A stretch of 64,000 nt of DNA from contig NZ_JOCT01000022.1 in the NCBI RefSeq assembly GCF_000717875.1, positions 113,966 to 177,965 of the forward strand, read 5' to 3'. A program made the translations under genes and the position numbers. Shown here in pieces: positions 16,281-25,581 of this stretch; position 1 is the first letter of the stretch; each line of letters begins with the position of its first letter. Source of the stretch: Streptomyces sp. NRRL S-455. Its GTDB lineage: Bacteria > Actinomycetota > Actinomycetes > Streptomycetales > Streptomycetaceae. The notes beneath the pieces were generated by a model. It saw nothing but the letters and a program-made list of their open reading frames with translations, was not told the origin of the DNA and made no database searches.

Positions 16281-18152
16281 ATGCCGTCAAGTCTTCGCGC
16301 ACGTCTGAGATCCACCCTGACAGCCGTTCTCACCGCCGCGGCGCTGCTGGCGCCCACCGTCCCGGGCCATGCCCGACCCACCGCAGAATTACCGGAGTTC
16401 GAGCAGCAGATCCTCTTCAAGGCTTCCCAGGATCCCGGCTACTCCTGCTTCCGGATCCCGGCGATCGTGCGGACGACGGCCGGCACGCTGCTCGCCTTCG
16501 CCGAGGGCCGGGTCCTCAACTGCGGGGACGCGGCGGACATCGACATCGTCGTCAAGCGCTCCACCGACGGCGGCCGCACCTGGGGACCGCTCCAGGTCGT
16601 CAACGAGGGCGCCGGCGACACGCACGGCAACCCGGCGCCCCTCGTGGACCGGAGGACCGGCCGGATCCTGCTGGCCGAGACGTACAACACGGGCCGTACG
16701 GACGCCGGCAACTGCACCGTTCCCTGCGACCGCACCCCGCACCTCCAGTACAGCGACGACGACGGCCGGACCTGGTCGGAGCCGCGCGACCTGAGCGACG
16801 AGATCCTGCCCGAGCACTGGAACTCCTGGTACGCCACCGGTCCCGTGCACGGCATCCAGCTCACCCGCGGCAAGCACGCCGGGCGGCTGGTGTTCGGCGT
16901 CAACACCGAGACGTGGGACGGCAGCCGGGTCACCGCGAACCATGCCGCGCTCATCGTCAGCGACGACGGCGGCGACCACTGGCGGATCGGCGCCACGGAC
17001 TCCTGGCCCATAGCGCAGGACGGCACGTTCCGGCAGAAGCCGTCCGAGGTGACGCTCACCGAACGCGCCGACGGCGGGGTCCTCGTCAGCGGCCGGGAGC
17101 AGGACGGCACCGACCTGGGCCACCGCTCCCAGACCGTCAGCCGGGACGGCGGCGACAGCTTCGCCACGCCCTTCCGCGACCTGCCCGACCTCTACACCCC
17201 GCAGGTCCAGGGAGCGACCCTGCGCCTGGGCGACCGGATCCTGCTGTCCGCCCCGGCCGACCCCGACCGCCGCCGGACGATGATGGTCCGCTCGTCCTAC
17301 GACGGCGGGCGCACCTGGGACAGCGTGGACCGGGGCACGGTCGTCACCACGGACTGGTCCGGCTACTCCGACATGGCGTCGGTCGACTCCTCGACGGTGG
17401 GCCTGCTGTACGAGGGCGGGGCGGTCGACGCCCGGGACGAGATCCGCTTCGCCCGCTTCAGCGAGGACTGGCTGAAGCCACGGCGGGGCCGCGACCCGAC
17501 CACCCGTGACGCGGCGGCCGGCGCCAGGCCCGCGGCCGTGCTCGGCGGTGCCGGGCGGACGGCCGGGGTGCGCGGAGGCGCGCTGTCCTTCGACGGCACC
17601 GACGACGCGGTACGCCTGCCGTTCCGGTCCCGGCTCCCGCTCGGCGACGGGGACTTCACGGCGTCGCTGTTCTTCCGCTACACGGCCACCACCGGCGAGC
17701 AGCCGTTCCTGTGGATGGGCGGCATCGGCACCACCCAGCCGCAGATCTGGCTGCGCGGGGAGCCGGCGAGCGACCGGGTCCGTGGGCTCATCACGACCCG
17801 GTCGGGCGCGACGACCGTCAGGTCGGCCTCGGTGTGGACCACCGGCGCCCACAACGACGGACGCTGGCACCATCTGGCCCTGCGCCGGAGCGAAGGGAAA
17901 CTGACGCTCTTCCTCGACGGTTCGCAGATCAGCACCACGGACGTGCCGGGCTCGGTCAGCCGCAACTCCCCGTTCGGTGTGCACATCGGCCAGCGGATGG
18001 ACAGCAGGGCGTTCCTGACGGGGGCGATCGACGACGTCCGCGTCTGGAACCGGGCCCTGACCGACCGGGAGTTGGCCTCCGGCGCCTCGGGCGCGGCCGC
18101 GCGGGGCACGGTGCTGTGGCTGCCCATGGACCAGGTGAGCGGCAGCAACTAA
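16281..18152 (+). CDS. Secreted exo-alpha-sialidase with C-terminal LamG-type domain
   Basis: This 623-residue protein has an Arg-containing signal peptide ending near GHARPTAE. The six-bladed sialidase propeller (about residues 40-410) has the FRIP motif (57-60, catalytic Arg) and Asp boxes STDGGRTW, SDDDGRTW, SDDGGDHW and SYDGGRTW. A concanavalin/LamG-like domain (about 430-610) follows, with WHHLALRRSEGKLTLFLDG and IDDVRVWNRALTDRE. It would release terminal sialic acids from host or environmental glycoconjugates outside the cell. The LamG domain probably binds carbohydrate. No nan catabolic genes are seen in the window. Confidence 0.93.
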   Translation: MPSSLRARLRSTLTAVLTAAALLAPTVPGHARPTAELPEFEQQILFKASQDPGYSCFRIPAIVRTTAGTLLAFAEGRVLNCGDAADIDIVVKRSTDGGRTWGPLQVVNEGAGDTHGNPAPLVDRRTGRILLAETYNTGRTDAGNCTVPCDRTPHLQYSDDDGRTWSEPRDLSDEILPEHWNSWYATGPVHGIQLTRGKHAGRLVFGVNTETWDGSRVTANHAALIVSDDGGDHWRIGATDSWPIAQDGTFRQKPSEVTLTERADGGVLVSGREQDGTDLGHRSQTVSRDGGDSFATPFRDLPDLYTPQVQGATLRLGDRILLSAPADPDRRRTMMVRSSYDGGRTWDSVDRGTVVTTDWSGYSDMASVDSSTVGLLYEGGAVDARDEIRFARFSEDWLKPRRGRDPTTRDAAAGARPAAVLGGAGRTAGVRGGALSFDGTDDAVRLPFRSRLPLGDGDFTASLFFRYTATTGEQPFLWMGGIGTTQPQIWLRGEPASDRVRGLITTRSGATTVRSASVWTTGAHNDGRWHHLALRRSEGKLTLFLDGSQISTTDVPGSVSRNSPFGVHIGQRMDSRAFLTGAIDDVRVWNRALTDRELASGASGAAARGTVLWLPMDQVSGSN

Positions 18153-18163
18153 CGTCACGGGAC

Positions 18164-19402
18164 GTGCCCGACGACGCATACGCAGCACGAGCACGACAGC
18201 GCACGGGAACCGGGATCGGCCTGCTGCTGGTCCTGGTTCTCGGGGCCGCGCTGCTCATCGCCCTCCCGGAGGACGAGAGTCCGGACGACGACGGCGCCTG
18301 CCGGGCGCGCACGGTCCGCTCCTGGCAGGCGGACGACGGCCTCACCGCCGAGTTCGCCCGCTACGGCGACGACGCGAGCCGCACCGACGACTGGACCGGC
18401 GGAGACGGCACCCACTCGGTGCGGCTGCCGGACGGCCGGGTGCTGTGGCTGTTCTCGGACACCTATCTGGGCCGGGTGTACGGCCCGCCCAACCCGCACG
18501 GCGAGTCCTACGCCTGGCGGGACGCCACCACGCCGCTGGTGCGCAACTCGGCCGTGCTGATGCGCGACGGACGGCTGGAGACCACCCTCCCCGCCCCGCT
18601 GTTCGCCGACCCGGCCCCGAACCAGTGGCGCTGGCCGGTCGCGGCCCGTGTCGAACCCCGCTCCCCCGGCTCCTCGGAGCAGGTCGTGCGGGTGCTGCTC
18701 TGGGTCCGCACGGCCGGCCAGGCCCCGTGGATCTACGGCGTGCCCACCGCCACCGAGGTCGCCACCCTGTCCCTGCCCGATCTGCGCCTGGAGTCGATCG
18801 TCAAGGTGCTCGACCAGCAGCTGGTGCCGGACCCGTCCCGGCGCGTGCTGTTCGGCACGACGCTGGTCGAGGAGGACGGCTGGACCTACGTCTTCGGCGG
18901 CGACGACGGCCAGGCCGCCTCCCGCCCCGCCTCGCACGCGTACGTGGCCCGGGTGCCGGAGGGCGGGCTCGCGGATCCGGCGGCCTGGCGGTACTGGAAC
19001 GGCTCCGCGTGGTCCGCCGGCGCCCGCCCCCGTCCGGTGCTCGGGGACGGGCAGCGCACAGGCGTGGGCAGCGCCTTCTCGGTCGTCCGGGACGGCGGGA
19101 CCTATGTGCTGTTCACGATGGCCACGGGCACCAAGGGGCTGACCACCGTGGCGTCGTACTGGGCGTGCTCCCCGGCCGGGCCGTGGCACGGTCCGGCGAA
19201 GGAGTTCAGCCCGTCGCTGCCGCAGGGCCAGGTGGCCGCCTACAACCCGCAGGCCCATCCGGTGCTGAGCGGCGAGGGGCGCCTCGTACTGAGCTACGAC
19301 GTCAACTGGCTGGAGACGACGGGCGCCGCGGCCCAGCTCAGCCGGAACGTGTCCCTGTACCGGCCGCGGTTCGTGACGCTGCGGCTGGCTCCGGAGCGCT
19401 GA
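18164..19402 (+). CDS. Membrane-anchored propeller-like protein (DUF5005/DUF4185-like)
   Basis: This 412-residue protein has one N-terminal transmembrane helix (IGLLLVLVLGAALLIALP) and then an extracytoplasmic domain. Segments such as VLWLFSDTYLG, WTYVFGGDDG and YVLFTMATG recall five-bladed beta-propeller families (GH43-like, DUF4185/DUF5005). The GTG at 18164 begins 11 nt after the sialidase stop and has only a weak site, so coupled expression with the sialidase is likely. A carbohydrate-related role is suggested by fold and position, not shown. The 3' end overlaps the convergent transporter gene by 65 nt. Confidence 0.75.
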   Translation: MPDDAYAARARQRTGTGIGLLLVLVLGAALLIALPEDESPDDDGACRARTVRSWQADDGLTAEFARYGDDASRTDDWTGGDGTHSVRLPDGRVLWLFSDTYLGRVYGPPNPHGESYAWRDATTPLVRNSAVLMRDGRLETTLPAPLFADPAPNQWRWPVAARVEPRSPGSSEQVVRVLLWVRTAGQAPWIYGVPTATEVATLSLPDLRLESIVKVLDQQLVPDPSRRVLFGTTLVEEDGWTYVFGGDDGQAASRPASHAYVARVPEGGLADPAAWRYWNGSAWSAGARPRPVLGDGQRTGVGSAFSVVRDGGTYVLFTMATGTKGLTTVASYWACSPAGPWHGPAKEFSPSLPQGQVAAYNPQAHPVLSGEGRLVLSYDVNWLETTGAAAQLSRNVSLYRPRFVTLRLAPER

Positions 19403-20381
19403 CCTCCTCCGTGCGCGAGTCGCGCGAGCGGCGCTTTGCGATCACGGCGCAGACCATCAGTTGCATCTGGTGGAAGAGCATCAGCGGCAGCACGGCCAGC
19501 GAGGCGTGCGCGCCGAACAGGACGCTCGCCATGGGAAGTCCGGAGGCGAGGGACTTCTTCGAACCGGCGAACTGCAGGGTGATCCGGTCCTCCCGGCCGA
19601 AGCCCATCGCCTTTCCGCCGTACCAGGTCACCAGCAGCATCACGGTGAGGACGACCGCCTCGACGACGAGCAGCCCGGCGAGCCGGACGGGGCTGACCTG
19701 GTGCCAGATTCCCTGGACCATGCCCTGGCTGAACGCGGTGTAGACGACGAGCAGGATCGAGCCGCGGTCCACGAGCCCGAGGACCTTCCTGTGACGGGTG
19801 ACGAGGCCTCCGATCCAGCGGCGCAGCAGCTGACCCGCGAGGAACGGCACGAGCAGTTGCAGCACGATCCGCAGCAGCGAGTCGGCGGAGAACCCGCCGC
19901 CGCTGCCGCCGAGCAGCGAGGCCGCGAGCAGCGGGGTGGCGATGATGCCGACGAGCGAGGAGAAGGAGCCCGCGCAGATGGCGGCGGGCACGTTGCCGCG
20001 GGCCATCGAGGTGAAGGCGATCGACGACTGGACCGTTGACGGGACCAGCGTGAGGAAGAGCAGGCCCTGGTGGAGCGGGTGGGTGAGGATCACCGGCACC
20101 AGCCCGCGGGCCGCGAGGCCGAGCAGCGGGAAGACGACGAAGGTGGCGGCCAGGACCGTGACGTGCAGCCTCCAGTGGCGCAGGCCGTCCAGCGCCTCGC
20201 GGGTGGACAGCCGGGCCCCGTAGAGGAAGAACAGGACGGCGATCGCCGCCGTGGAGGCACCGGACGCGACGTCGGCGGCCGTTCCGCGGGCCGGGAGCAG
20301 CGCGGCGACGCCCACCGTCGCGAGCAGGAGAAGGATGTACGGGTCGATCGGCATCCGACGCGGTCGGCGCAGGCGTTTCAC
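19338..20381 (-). CDS. Bile acid:sodium symporter (BASS/SBF-like) family transporter
   Basis: This 347-residue membrane protein has about nine to ten helices. The family-typical VPSTVQSSIAFTSMARGN and QFAGSKKSLASGLPMASVLF segments are discontinuous-helix regions that form the binding site. The GTG at 20381 follows GTGGAG. An ATG at 20438 with a GGGGAG-like site would add 19 residues, and an ATG at 20354 would remove nine. SBF-like members move organic anions and are often annotated for bile acids or arsenite without proof. The divergent LysR gene is probably its regulator. Confidence 0.88.
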   Translation of the reverse strand: MKRLRRPRRMPIDPYILLLLATVGVAALLPARGTAADVASGASTAAIAVLFFLYGARLSTREALDGLRHWRLHVTVLAATFVVFPLLGLAARGLVPVILTHPLHQGLLFLTLVPSTVQSSIAFTSMARGNVPAAICAGSFSSLVGIIATPLLAASLLGGSGGGFSADSLLRIVLQLLVPFLAGQLLRRWIGGLVTRHRKVLGLVDRGSILLVVYTAFSQGMVQGIWHQVSPVRLAGLLVVEAVVLTVMLLVTWYGGKAMGFGREDRITLQFAGSKKSLASGLPMASVLFGAHASLAVLPLMLFHQMQLMVCAVIAKRRSRDSRTEEVSAPEPAAASRTAAGTGTRSG

Positions 20382-20514
20382 GGTGCTCCACTGGCTCGAA
20401 CGTGCAGGCGGTACAGGGCCGGAGCGGCCCTCGTCCATCCTGCTCCCCGGACCAGCGATCGGGAATCCCGTACACCGCTCTCACTGTCATCACGTTCCGC
20501 GATAGCCTGGAGCC

Positions 20515-21393
20515 ATGCACGACCCCTCCCATCTGCGCACCTTCCTGTCGGTGGCGCAGACGCTGAGCTTCACGCAGGCCGCGCGACGGCTGGGGCTGCG
20601 GCAGTCCACCGTCAGTCAGCACGTGCGGCGGCTGGAGGACGCCACCGGGCGGACGCTGTTCAGCCGGGACACGCACTCGGTGGAGCTGACGGAGGACGGC
20701 GAGGCCATGCTCGGTTTCGCGCGCCGGATCCTGGAAGTGCACGAGCAGGCGACGGCGTTCTTCACGGGCACCCGGCTGCGCGGCCGGCTGCGGTTCGGCG
20801 CGTCGGAGGACTTCGTACTGACCCGGCTGCCGGAGATCCTCGAGGGCTTCCGGCACGAGCACCCGGAAGTCGACCTGGAGCTCACGGTCGAGCTGTCGGG
20901 CACGCTGCACGAACAGCTCGCCGCCGGGAAGCTGGACCTCGTCCTGGCCAAGCGGCGGCCCGAGGACCCGCGGGGCGAGCTGGTCCGGCACGACAGGCTG
21001 GTGTGGATCGGCGCGGAACGCCTCCGGCTCGACCCGGCCCGCCCGGTGCCACTGATCGTCTACCCGCCGCCGGGCATCACCCGCGCACTCGCCCTGGAGG
21101 CGCTGGAGCGGCAGGGCCGCGAGTGGCGCGTGGTGTGCACCAGCGGCAGCCTCAACGGCCTGGTCGCGGCGGCCCGGGCGGGCCTCGGCGTGATGGCCCA
21201 CTCCCGCGGCCTCATCCCGCCGGGCCTGGTCCGGGTCCCGGACCGGGCGGGCCTGCCGGAGCTGGGGCAGGTCGACTTCGTCGTGGTCCACGGCCGGCGC
21301 CGCCCCTCCGCGCAGGACGCGGCGGACGCCCTGGCGGCGGCGATCCTGTCCGGCGGGGACCGGTTGCACCGCAGCTCACGCAAGAGCCTGTGA
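20515..21393 (+). CDS. LysR family transcriptional regulator
   Basis: This 292-residue regulator has the N-terminal LysR helix-turn-helix (LRTFLSVAQTLSFTQAARRLGLRQSTVSQHVRRLE, about residues 7-41). A periplasmic-binding-like effector domain follows (about 90-285). It is divergently transcribed from the BASS-type transporter across a 133-bp spacer, the classic arrangement in which a LysR protein controls its neighbour and itself. The inducer is unknown. Confidence 0.93.
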   Translation: MHDPSHLRTFLSVAQTLSFTQAARRLGLRQSTVSQHVRRLEDATGRTLFSRDTHSVELTEDGEAMLGFARRILEVHEQATAFFTGTRLRGRLRFGASEDFVLTRLPEILEGFRHEHPEVDLELTVELSGTLHEQLAAGKLDLVLAKRRPEDPRGELVRHDRLVWIGAERLRLDPARPVPLIVYPPPGITRALALEALERQGREWRVVCTSGSLNGLVAAARAGLGVMAHSRGLIPPGLVRVPDRAGLPELGQVDFVVVHGRRRPSAQDAADALAAAILSGGDRLHRSSRKSL

Positions 21394-21691
21394 CAACCGG
21401 AGTGACGGAATCCGCCGCCGCCACGCTGACAGAAGAGACGCCCCTCGGGTCGCGTCGGGCCGCGCCCGGGGTCGTACAGATTCGGTGGAGATTACGGCAC
21501 CGAAACTTACTCAACCGTCAGGATTCTGTCCGACCCTTCCCCATGTGAGCGCTTTATCCCTCGCTGACCAGCACCGACGAGTGCGACGCCCGCCTTCGGC
21601 CCCCCTCCCGCACCCCGGCCCCGTGGGGTAGCTTCCATGGCGCTGTGCGGAGCGTCACTCAACAAGAGCGCTGAGGAGCGGGGAGCGGGGT

Positions 21692-23518
21692 TTGCGCGAG
21701 TTTTCCAACCCTCCGTTGGCGTTGGCGCCTCCGGTGGGCGGCCTGGCCGACGTGGTCTTCCAGCGTGCCGAGGACGACCCACTGCACATCGCCCTGGGGC
21801 GCAAGGACGAGTCCGGGCAGTGGCGGGACGTCACCGCCGCCGAGTTCCGCGACGAGGTGCTCGCCCTGGCCAAGGGCCTGCTGGCGAGCGGCATCCGGTT
21901 CGGCGACCGGGTCGCGATCATGTCCCGGACACGCTACGAGTGGACGCTTTTCGACTACGCACTGTGGACGATCGGCGCCCAGGTCGTGCCGGTCTACCCG
22001 ACGTCCTCGGCCGAGCAGTGCTTCTGGATGCTCCACGACGCCGAGGTGACGGCCGCGGTCGTGGAGCACGAGGACCACGCGATGACGATCGCCACCGTCA
22101 TCGACCGGCTGCCGCGGCTGCGCCGCCTGTGGCAGCTCGACTCGGCGGCGGTACAGGAGCTGTACGACGCCGGTGCGCACCTCGACGACGAGGTGGTGCA
22201 CCGCCACCGGCAGGCCGTCACCCCCGACTCGGTCGCCACGATCATCTACACCTCGGGCACCACGGGCCGCCCCAAGGGCTGTGTCATCTCGCACGGCAAT
22301 TTCATGTACGAGGCGGACACCGTCATCGAGCGCTGGGAGCCGGTGTTCCACTCCAAGCGGGGCGACGAGGCCGCGACCCTGTTGTTCCTGCCGCTCGCGC
22401 ACGTCTTCGGGCGGATGGTTCAGGTCGCGGCGATCCGCGGCGGGGTGAAGTTCGGCCATCAGCCGCAGCTGAACGCGGCGGCCCTGCTGCCCGACCTCGC
22501 CGCCTTCAAGCCGACGTTCTTCCTGGCCGTGCCGTACATCTTCGAGAAGGTGTTCAACGCGGCCCGCCGCAAGGCCGAGAAGGAGGGCCGCTCCGGCCCG
22601 TTCGAGAAGGCCGTGGACATCGCCATCAAGTACGCCGACGCGGTGGAGGCCAAGGCCTGGGGTGCGGGGCCCGGCCCCTCGGCGGGACTGCGCATGCAGC
22701 ACCAGCTGTTCGACAAGCTCGTCTACGCCAAGATCCGCGCGGCGATGGGCGGCCGCATCCGGCACGCCATGTCGGGCGGCTCGGCGATGGACCGGCGGCT
22801 CGGGTTGTTCTTCGCCGGGGCGGGCGTGCACATCTACGAGGGCTACGGCCTGACGGAGTGCACGGCCGCCGCGACGGCCAACCCGCCCGGACGCACCCGG
22901 TTCGGCACGGTCGGCCAGCCCATCCCGGGCATGACCGTGCACCTCGCCGACGACGGCGAGATCTGGCTGCACGGCCGGAACGTCTTCCAGGGCTACCTCA
23001 ACAACCCCAAGGCCACCGACGAGACCCTGCACGACGGCTGGCTGGCCACCGGCGACCTCGGCTCGCTCGACGAGGACGGCTACCTCACCATCACCGGCCG
23101 CAAGAAGGAAATCCTGGTGACATCGGGCGGCAAGAGCGTTTCACCCGGCCTGCTGGAGGAGCGCGTCCGGGACCATCCGCTGGTCAGCCAGTGCATCGTC
23201 GTCGGCAACGACCGCCCGTACATCGCCGCCCTGGTGACCCTCGACCAGGAAGCCGTGGAGCACTGGCTGGCAATGCGGAACAAGCCGCGGATGTCCCCCG
23301 CGGAGCTGGTGCGCGACGCGGATCTGGAGACGGAGATACGACGCGCGGTCGTCGCGGCCAACACCCTCGTCTCACAGGCCGAGTCGATCCGTACCTTCCG
23401 CATCCTCGCCCAGCCGTTCACCGAGGAGCACGGGTTGCTGACCCCGTCCCTGAAGCTGAAGCGCAAAGCGATCGAGAAAGCGTACGAGAACGAGGTCGAG
23501 GCACTGTACCGGGCGTGA
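21692..23518 (+). CDS. Long-chain acyl-CoA synthetase (AMP-forming)
   Basis: This 608-residue adenylate-forming enzyme has the P-loop TIIYTSGTTGRPKG (about residues 184-197), the AMP-binding YGLTECTAA, and the hinge/core motif GWLATGDLGSLDEDGYLTITGRKKE. Its length and C-terminus (SLKLKRKAIEKAYENEVEALY) match the long-chain FadD15-like group. A TTG at 21692 is the best start, preceded by GAGGAGCGGGGAGCGGGG. It activates fatty acids to acyl-CoA for oxidation or lipid synthesis. It is monocistronic so far as can be seen; the 298-bp upstream region has no other gene. Confidence 0.93.
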   Translation: MREFSNPPLALAPPVGGLADVVFQRAEDDPLHIALGRKDESGQWRDVTAAEFRDEVLALAKGLLASGIRFGDRVAIMSRTRYEWTLFDYALWTIGAQVVPVYPTSSAEQCFWMLHDAEVTAAVVEHEDHAMTIATVIDRLPRLRRLWQLDSAAVQELYDAGAHLDDEVVHRHRQAVTPDSVATIIYTSGTTGRPKGCVISHGNFMYEADTVIERWEPVFHSKRGDEAATLLFLPLAHVFGRMVQVAAIRGGVKFGHQPQLNAAALLPDLAAFKPTFFLAVPYIFEKVFNAARRKAEKEGRSGPFEKAVDIAIKYADAVEAKAWGAGPGPSAGLRMQHQLFDKLVYAKIRAAMGGRIRHAMSGGSAMDRRLGLFFAGAGVHIYEGYGLTECTAAATANPPGRTRFGTVGQPIPGMTVHLADDGEIWLHGRNVFQGYLNNPKATDETLHDGWLATGDLGSLDEDGYLTITGRKKEILVTSGGKSVSPGLLEERVRDHPLVSQCIVVGNDRPYIAALVTLDQEAVEHWLAMRNKPRMSPAELVRDADLETEIRRAVVAANTLVSQAESIRTFRILAQPFTEEHGLLTPSLKLKRKAIEKAYENEVEALYRA

Positions 23519-23634
23519 GGCCCGCCCTGTGGGGCAGGTGTCGCTTCGGAAACCCTCCCGCCAGGAATACATCACCGCTCGTGATCGTTGACGACGGGAG
23601 CACATCTGACCACTTACCGAAGGATCGAGAGCTC

Positions 23635-24468
23635 GTGAGCAAGGTCCCCCCGATCAAGCTGAACAACGGCGTCGAGATGCCCCAGCTGGGCTTCGGAGTC
23701 TGGCAGGTGCCGGACGACGAGGCCGAGACGGCCGTCGCGACGGCGCTGGAGGCCGGGTACCGCAGCATCGACACAGCGGCGATCTACGGCAACGAGGAGG
23801 GCACCGGCAAGGCCATCGCCCGGTCCGGTCTGCCCCGCGAGGAGCTCTTCGTCACCACGAAGCTCTGGAACGCCGACCAGGGGTACGACGCCACGCTGCG
23901 TGCCTTCGACACGTCGCTGGAGAAGCTAGGCCTGGACTTCGTCGACCTGTACCTGATCCACTGGCCGACGCCCGAGCGGGGTCTGTACGTCGACACCTAC
24001 AAGGCGTTCGAGAAGCTGCACGCCGACGGCCGGATCCGGGCCATCGGTGTCTCCAACTTCCTCCCCGAACACCTGGAGAAGCTGATCGGCGAGACGTCGG
24101 TCATCCCCGCGGTCAACCAGATCGAGCTGCACCCCCACCTGCAGCAGCAGGCCTCCCGTGAGTACCACGCGGAGCAGGGCATCGCCACGGAGGCCTGGTC
24201 GCCGATCGGCCAGGGCAAGGGCCTGCTGGAGGTCCCGGCGATCGTGGCCATCGCCCGGAAGCACAACCGCACTCCGGCCCAGGTCGTGCTGCGCTGGCAC
24301 ATCCAGCTGGGCAACGTGGTGATCCCGAAGTCGGTGACGCCGTCCCGGATCAAGGAGAACATCGACGTCTTCGACTTCAGCCTGGACACCGAGGACCTGG
24401 CGGCCATCAGCGCCCTCAACGAGGACCGCCGCCTGGGCCCGGACCCCGCGGAGTTCAACGGAGCGTGA
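23635..24468 (+). CDS. Aldo/keto reductase
   Basis: This 277-residue AKR5-like reductase has the full catalytic tetrad: Asp46 (YRSIDTA), Tyr51 (AAIYGNEEG), Lys76 (VTTKLWN) and His109 (LIHWP). It also has the NADPH-binding C-terminal segment IPKSVTPSRIKENIDVFDF. The GTG at 23635 starts the family-typical N-terminus SKVPPIKLNNGVEMPQLG. Members reduce 2,5-diketo-gluconate, methylglyoxal and assorted ketones. The physiological substrate is not evident. A strong shared terminator follows. Confidence 0.95.
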   Translation: MSKVPPIKLNNGVEMPQLGFGVWQVPDDEAETAVATALEAGYRSIDTAAIYGNEEGTGKAIARSGLPREELFVTTKLWNADQGYDATLRAFDTSLEKLGLDFVDLYLIHWPTPERGLYVDTYKAFEKLHADGRIRAIGVSNFLPEHLEKLIGETSVIPAVNQIELHPHLQQQASREYHAEQGIATEAWSPIGQGKGLLEVPAIVAIARKHNRTPAQVVLRWHIQLGNVVIPKSVTPSRIKENIDVFDFSLDTEDLAAISALNEDRRLGPDPAEFNGA

Positions 24469-24480
24469 GCCGCACCGGCA

Positions 24481-24522
24481 GCGCCCCGGTCCCGGAGCCC
24501 TGATCGGCCCGGACCGGGGCGC
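24481..24522. terminator. Bidirectional terminator between aldo/keto reductase and methyltransferase
   Basis: The 12-bp arms GCGCCCCGGTCC and GGACCGGGGCGC are perfectly complementary, with an 18-nt loop. The hairpin begins 13 nt after the reductase stop and ends 22 nt before the stop of the convergent methyltransferase gene. Confidence 0.75.
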
Positions 24523-24544
24523 TTCCTGTCTTCCGTCCGCTCTC

Positions 24545-25444
24545 TCAGACCGCCCGCACGGCCGTGTGGACGGTGTGGGCCTCCAGGACGAACAGGTCGG
24601 GACGGTGGTGCACGCTCGCCTCGTCGTCGGGGTCGAGGAGCCGGTCGATGGTCGCCACGTCGTCCGCGTCGAGGCCGTCCGTGAGCCGCTCGCGCAGGTG
24701 CGACAGGTACGCGGCCACGTACGCACGGGCCCGGTCCGAGGCGGGTGCGGGGAGGTCCAGCAGGAAGCTGTGCGTCCTGGTGTGCTTCAGGCCCGCCGCG
24801 GCCAGCATGGCCGGCCAGTGCTCCGTCTCCGCGACATGCCCCGGCAGTTCCGTGCGCATCCGCGTGAACCACTCCGCCTGCACGGCGTCGAGCCGCGCCT
24901 CCAGACCTGGCCGGCCGATGCCGATGTCGCGCGGCAGGAACCGCGGGGGCAGACCGCCCTCCATCAGGGCCAGCGTGCCGCCGGGCGCCAGCCGTGCCGC
25001 GAACGCGGCGAGCGCGGCCCGCTGGTCGCCCAGGTGATGCAGGCTGCGGCTCGCCCAGAGCAGGTCGGCGGGGTAGTCCAGTTCGTCGAGCACGCCGGGC
25101 AGTTCACCGGCGATCGTGCCGAAGCGGTCGGCGACCCCCTGCCGCTCCGCACGCGCCCGGGCCCGTTCCAGCAGCGGCTCGGAGCCGTCCACGGCCACGA
25201 TCCGCGCGCCCGGGAACGTCTCGGCGAACAGACACGACACGACACCCGGCCCGCTGCCCGCGTCGACGATCAGCCCGGGCTCGGTCACCTCCTGCCCCAG
25301 CCAGGCCAGGGCCCGCTCGTACAGGGGCGCGAACAGTTCCGCCGAGGACTCCAGCATCGGTCCCAGCTCGGCCCAGTCGAAGTCCGTGTGGTCGTGGTGG
25401 TGGCGGTGGCCGTGCTCGGTGTCATGGTCGTGCTCGTGCGTCAT
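24545..25444 (-). CDS. Class I SAM-dependent methyltransferase with His-rich N-terminus
   Basis: This 299-residue protein has the Rossmann-type SAM motif LIVDAGSGPGVVS (about residues 58-70), the acidic ribose-binding strand IVAVDGSEP, and ADLLWASRSLHHLGD for motif II/III. The first 19 residues contain nine histidines alternating with Asp/Glu (HEHDHDTEHGHRHHHDH), which suggests divalent-metal binding or a metallochaperone-like tail. The substrate is unknown. No metal-handling gene lies beside it. An upstream terminator isolates it from the cellulase gene. Confidence 0.85.
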   Translation of the reverse strand: MTHEHDHDTEHGHRHHHDHTDFDWAELGPMLESSAELFAPLYERALAWLGQEVTEPGLIVDAGSGPGVVSCLFAETFPGARIVAVDGSEPLLERARARAERQGVADRFGTIAGELPGVLDELDYPADLLWASRSLHHLGDQRAALAAFAARLAPGGTLALMEGGLPPRFLPRDIGIGRPGLEARLDAVQAEWFTRMRTELPGHVAETEHWPAMLAAAGLKHTRTHSFLLDLPAPASDRARAYVAAYLSHLRERLTDGLDADDVATIDRLLDPDDEASVHHRPDLFVLEAHTVHTAVRAV

Positions 25445-25522
25445 GGTGGTCAGCCTCTCGCTCGGATGCCGTCAGCCTGCGCCGACGCACCGGGAGAGGG
25501 CCACCGCTGTTGCCGCTCCCGC

Positions 25523-25559
25523 AAAAAGGATCCGCCGGGGCCGGGGCCCCGGCGGATCC
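25523..25559 (-). terminator. Rho-independent terminator of the GH6 cellulase gene
   Basis: On the minus strand GGATCCGCCGGGGCC pairs perfectly with GGCCCCGGCGGATCC and is followed by five Ts (25527-25523). This is a canonical intrinsic terminator, 22 nt past the cellulase stop and before the methyltransferase start. A real T-tract is unusual for this GC content. Confidence 0.9.
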
Positions 25560-25581
25560 GTGGGGACGGGGTGTCAGACGG

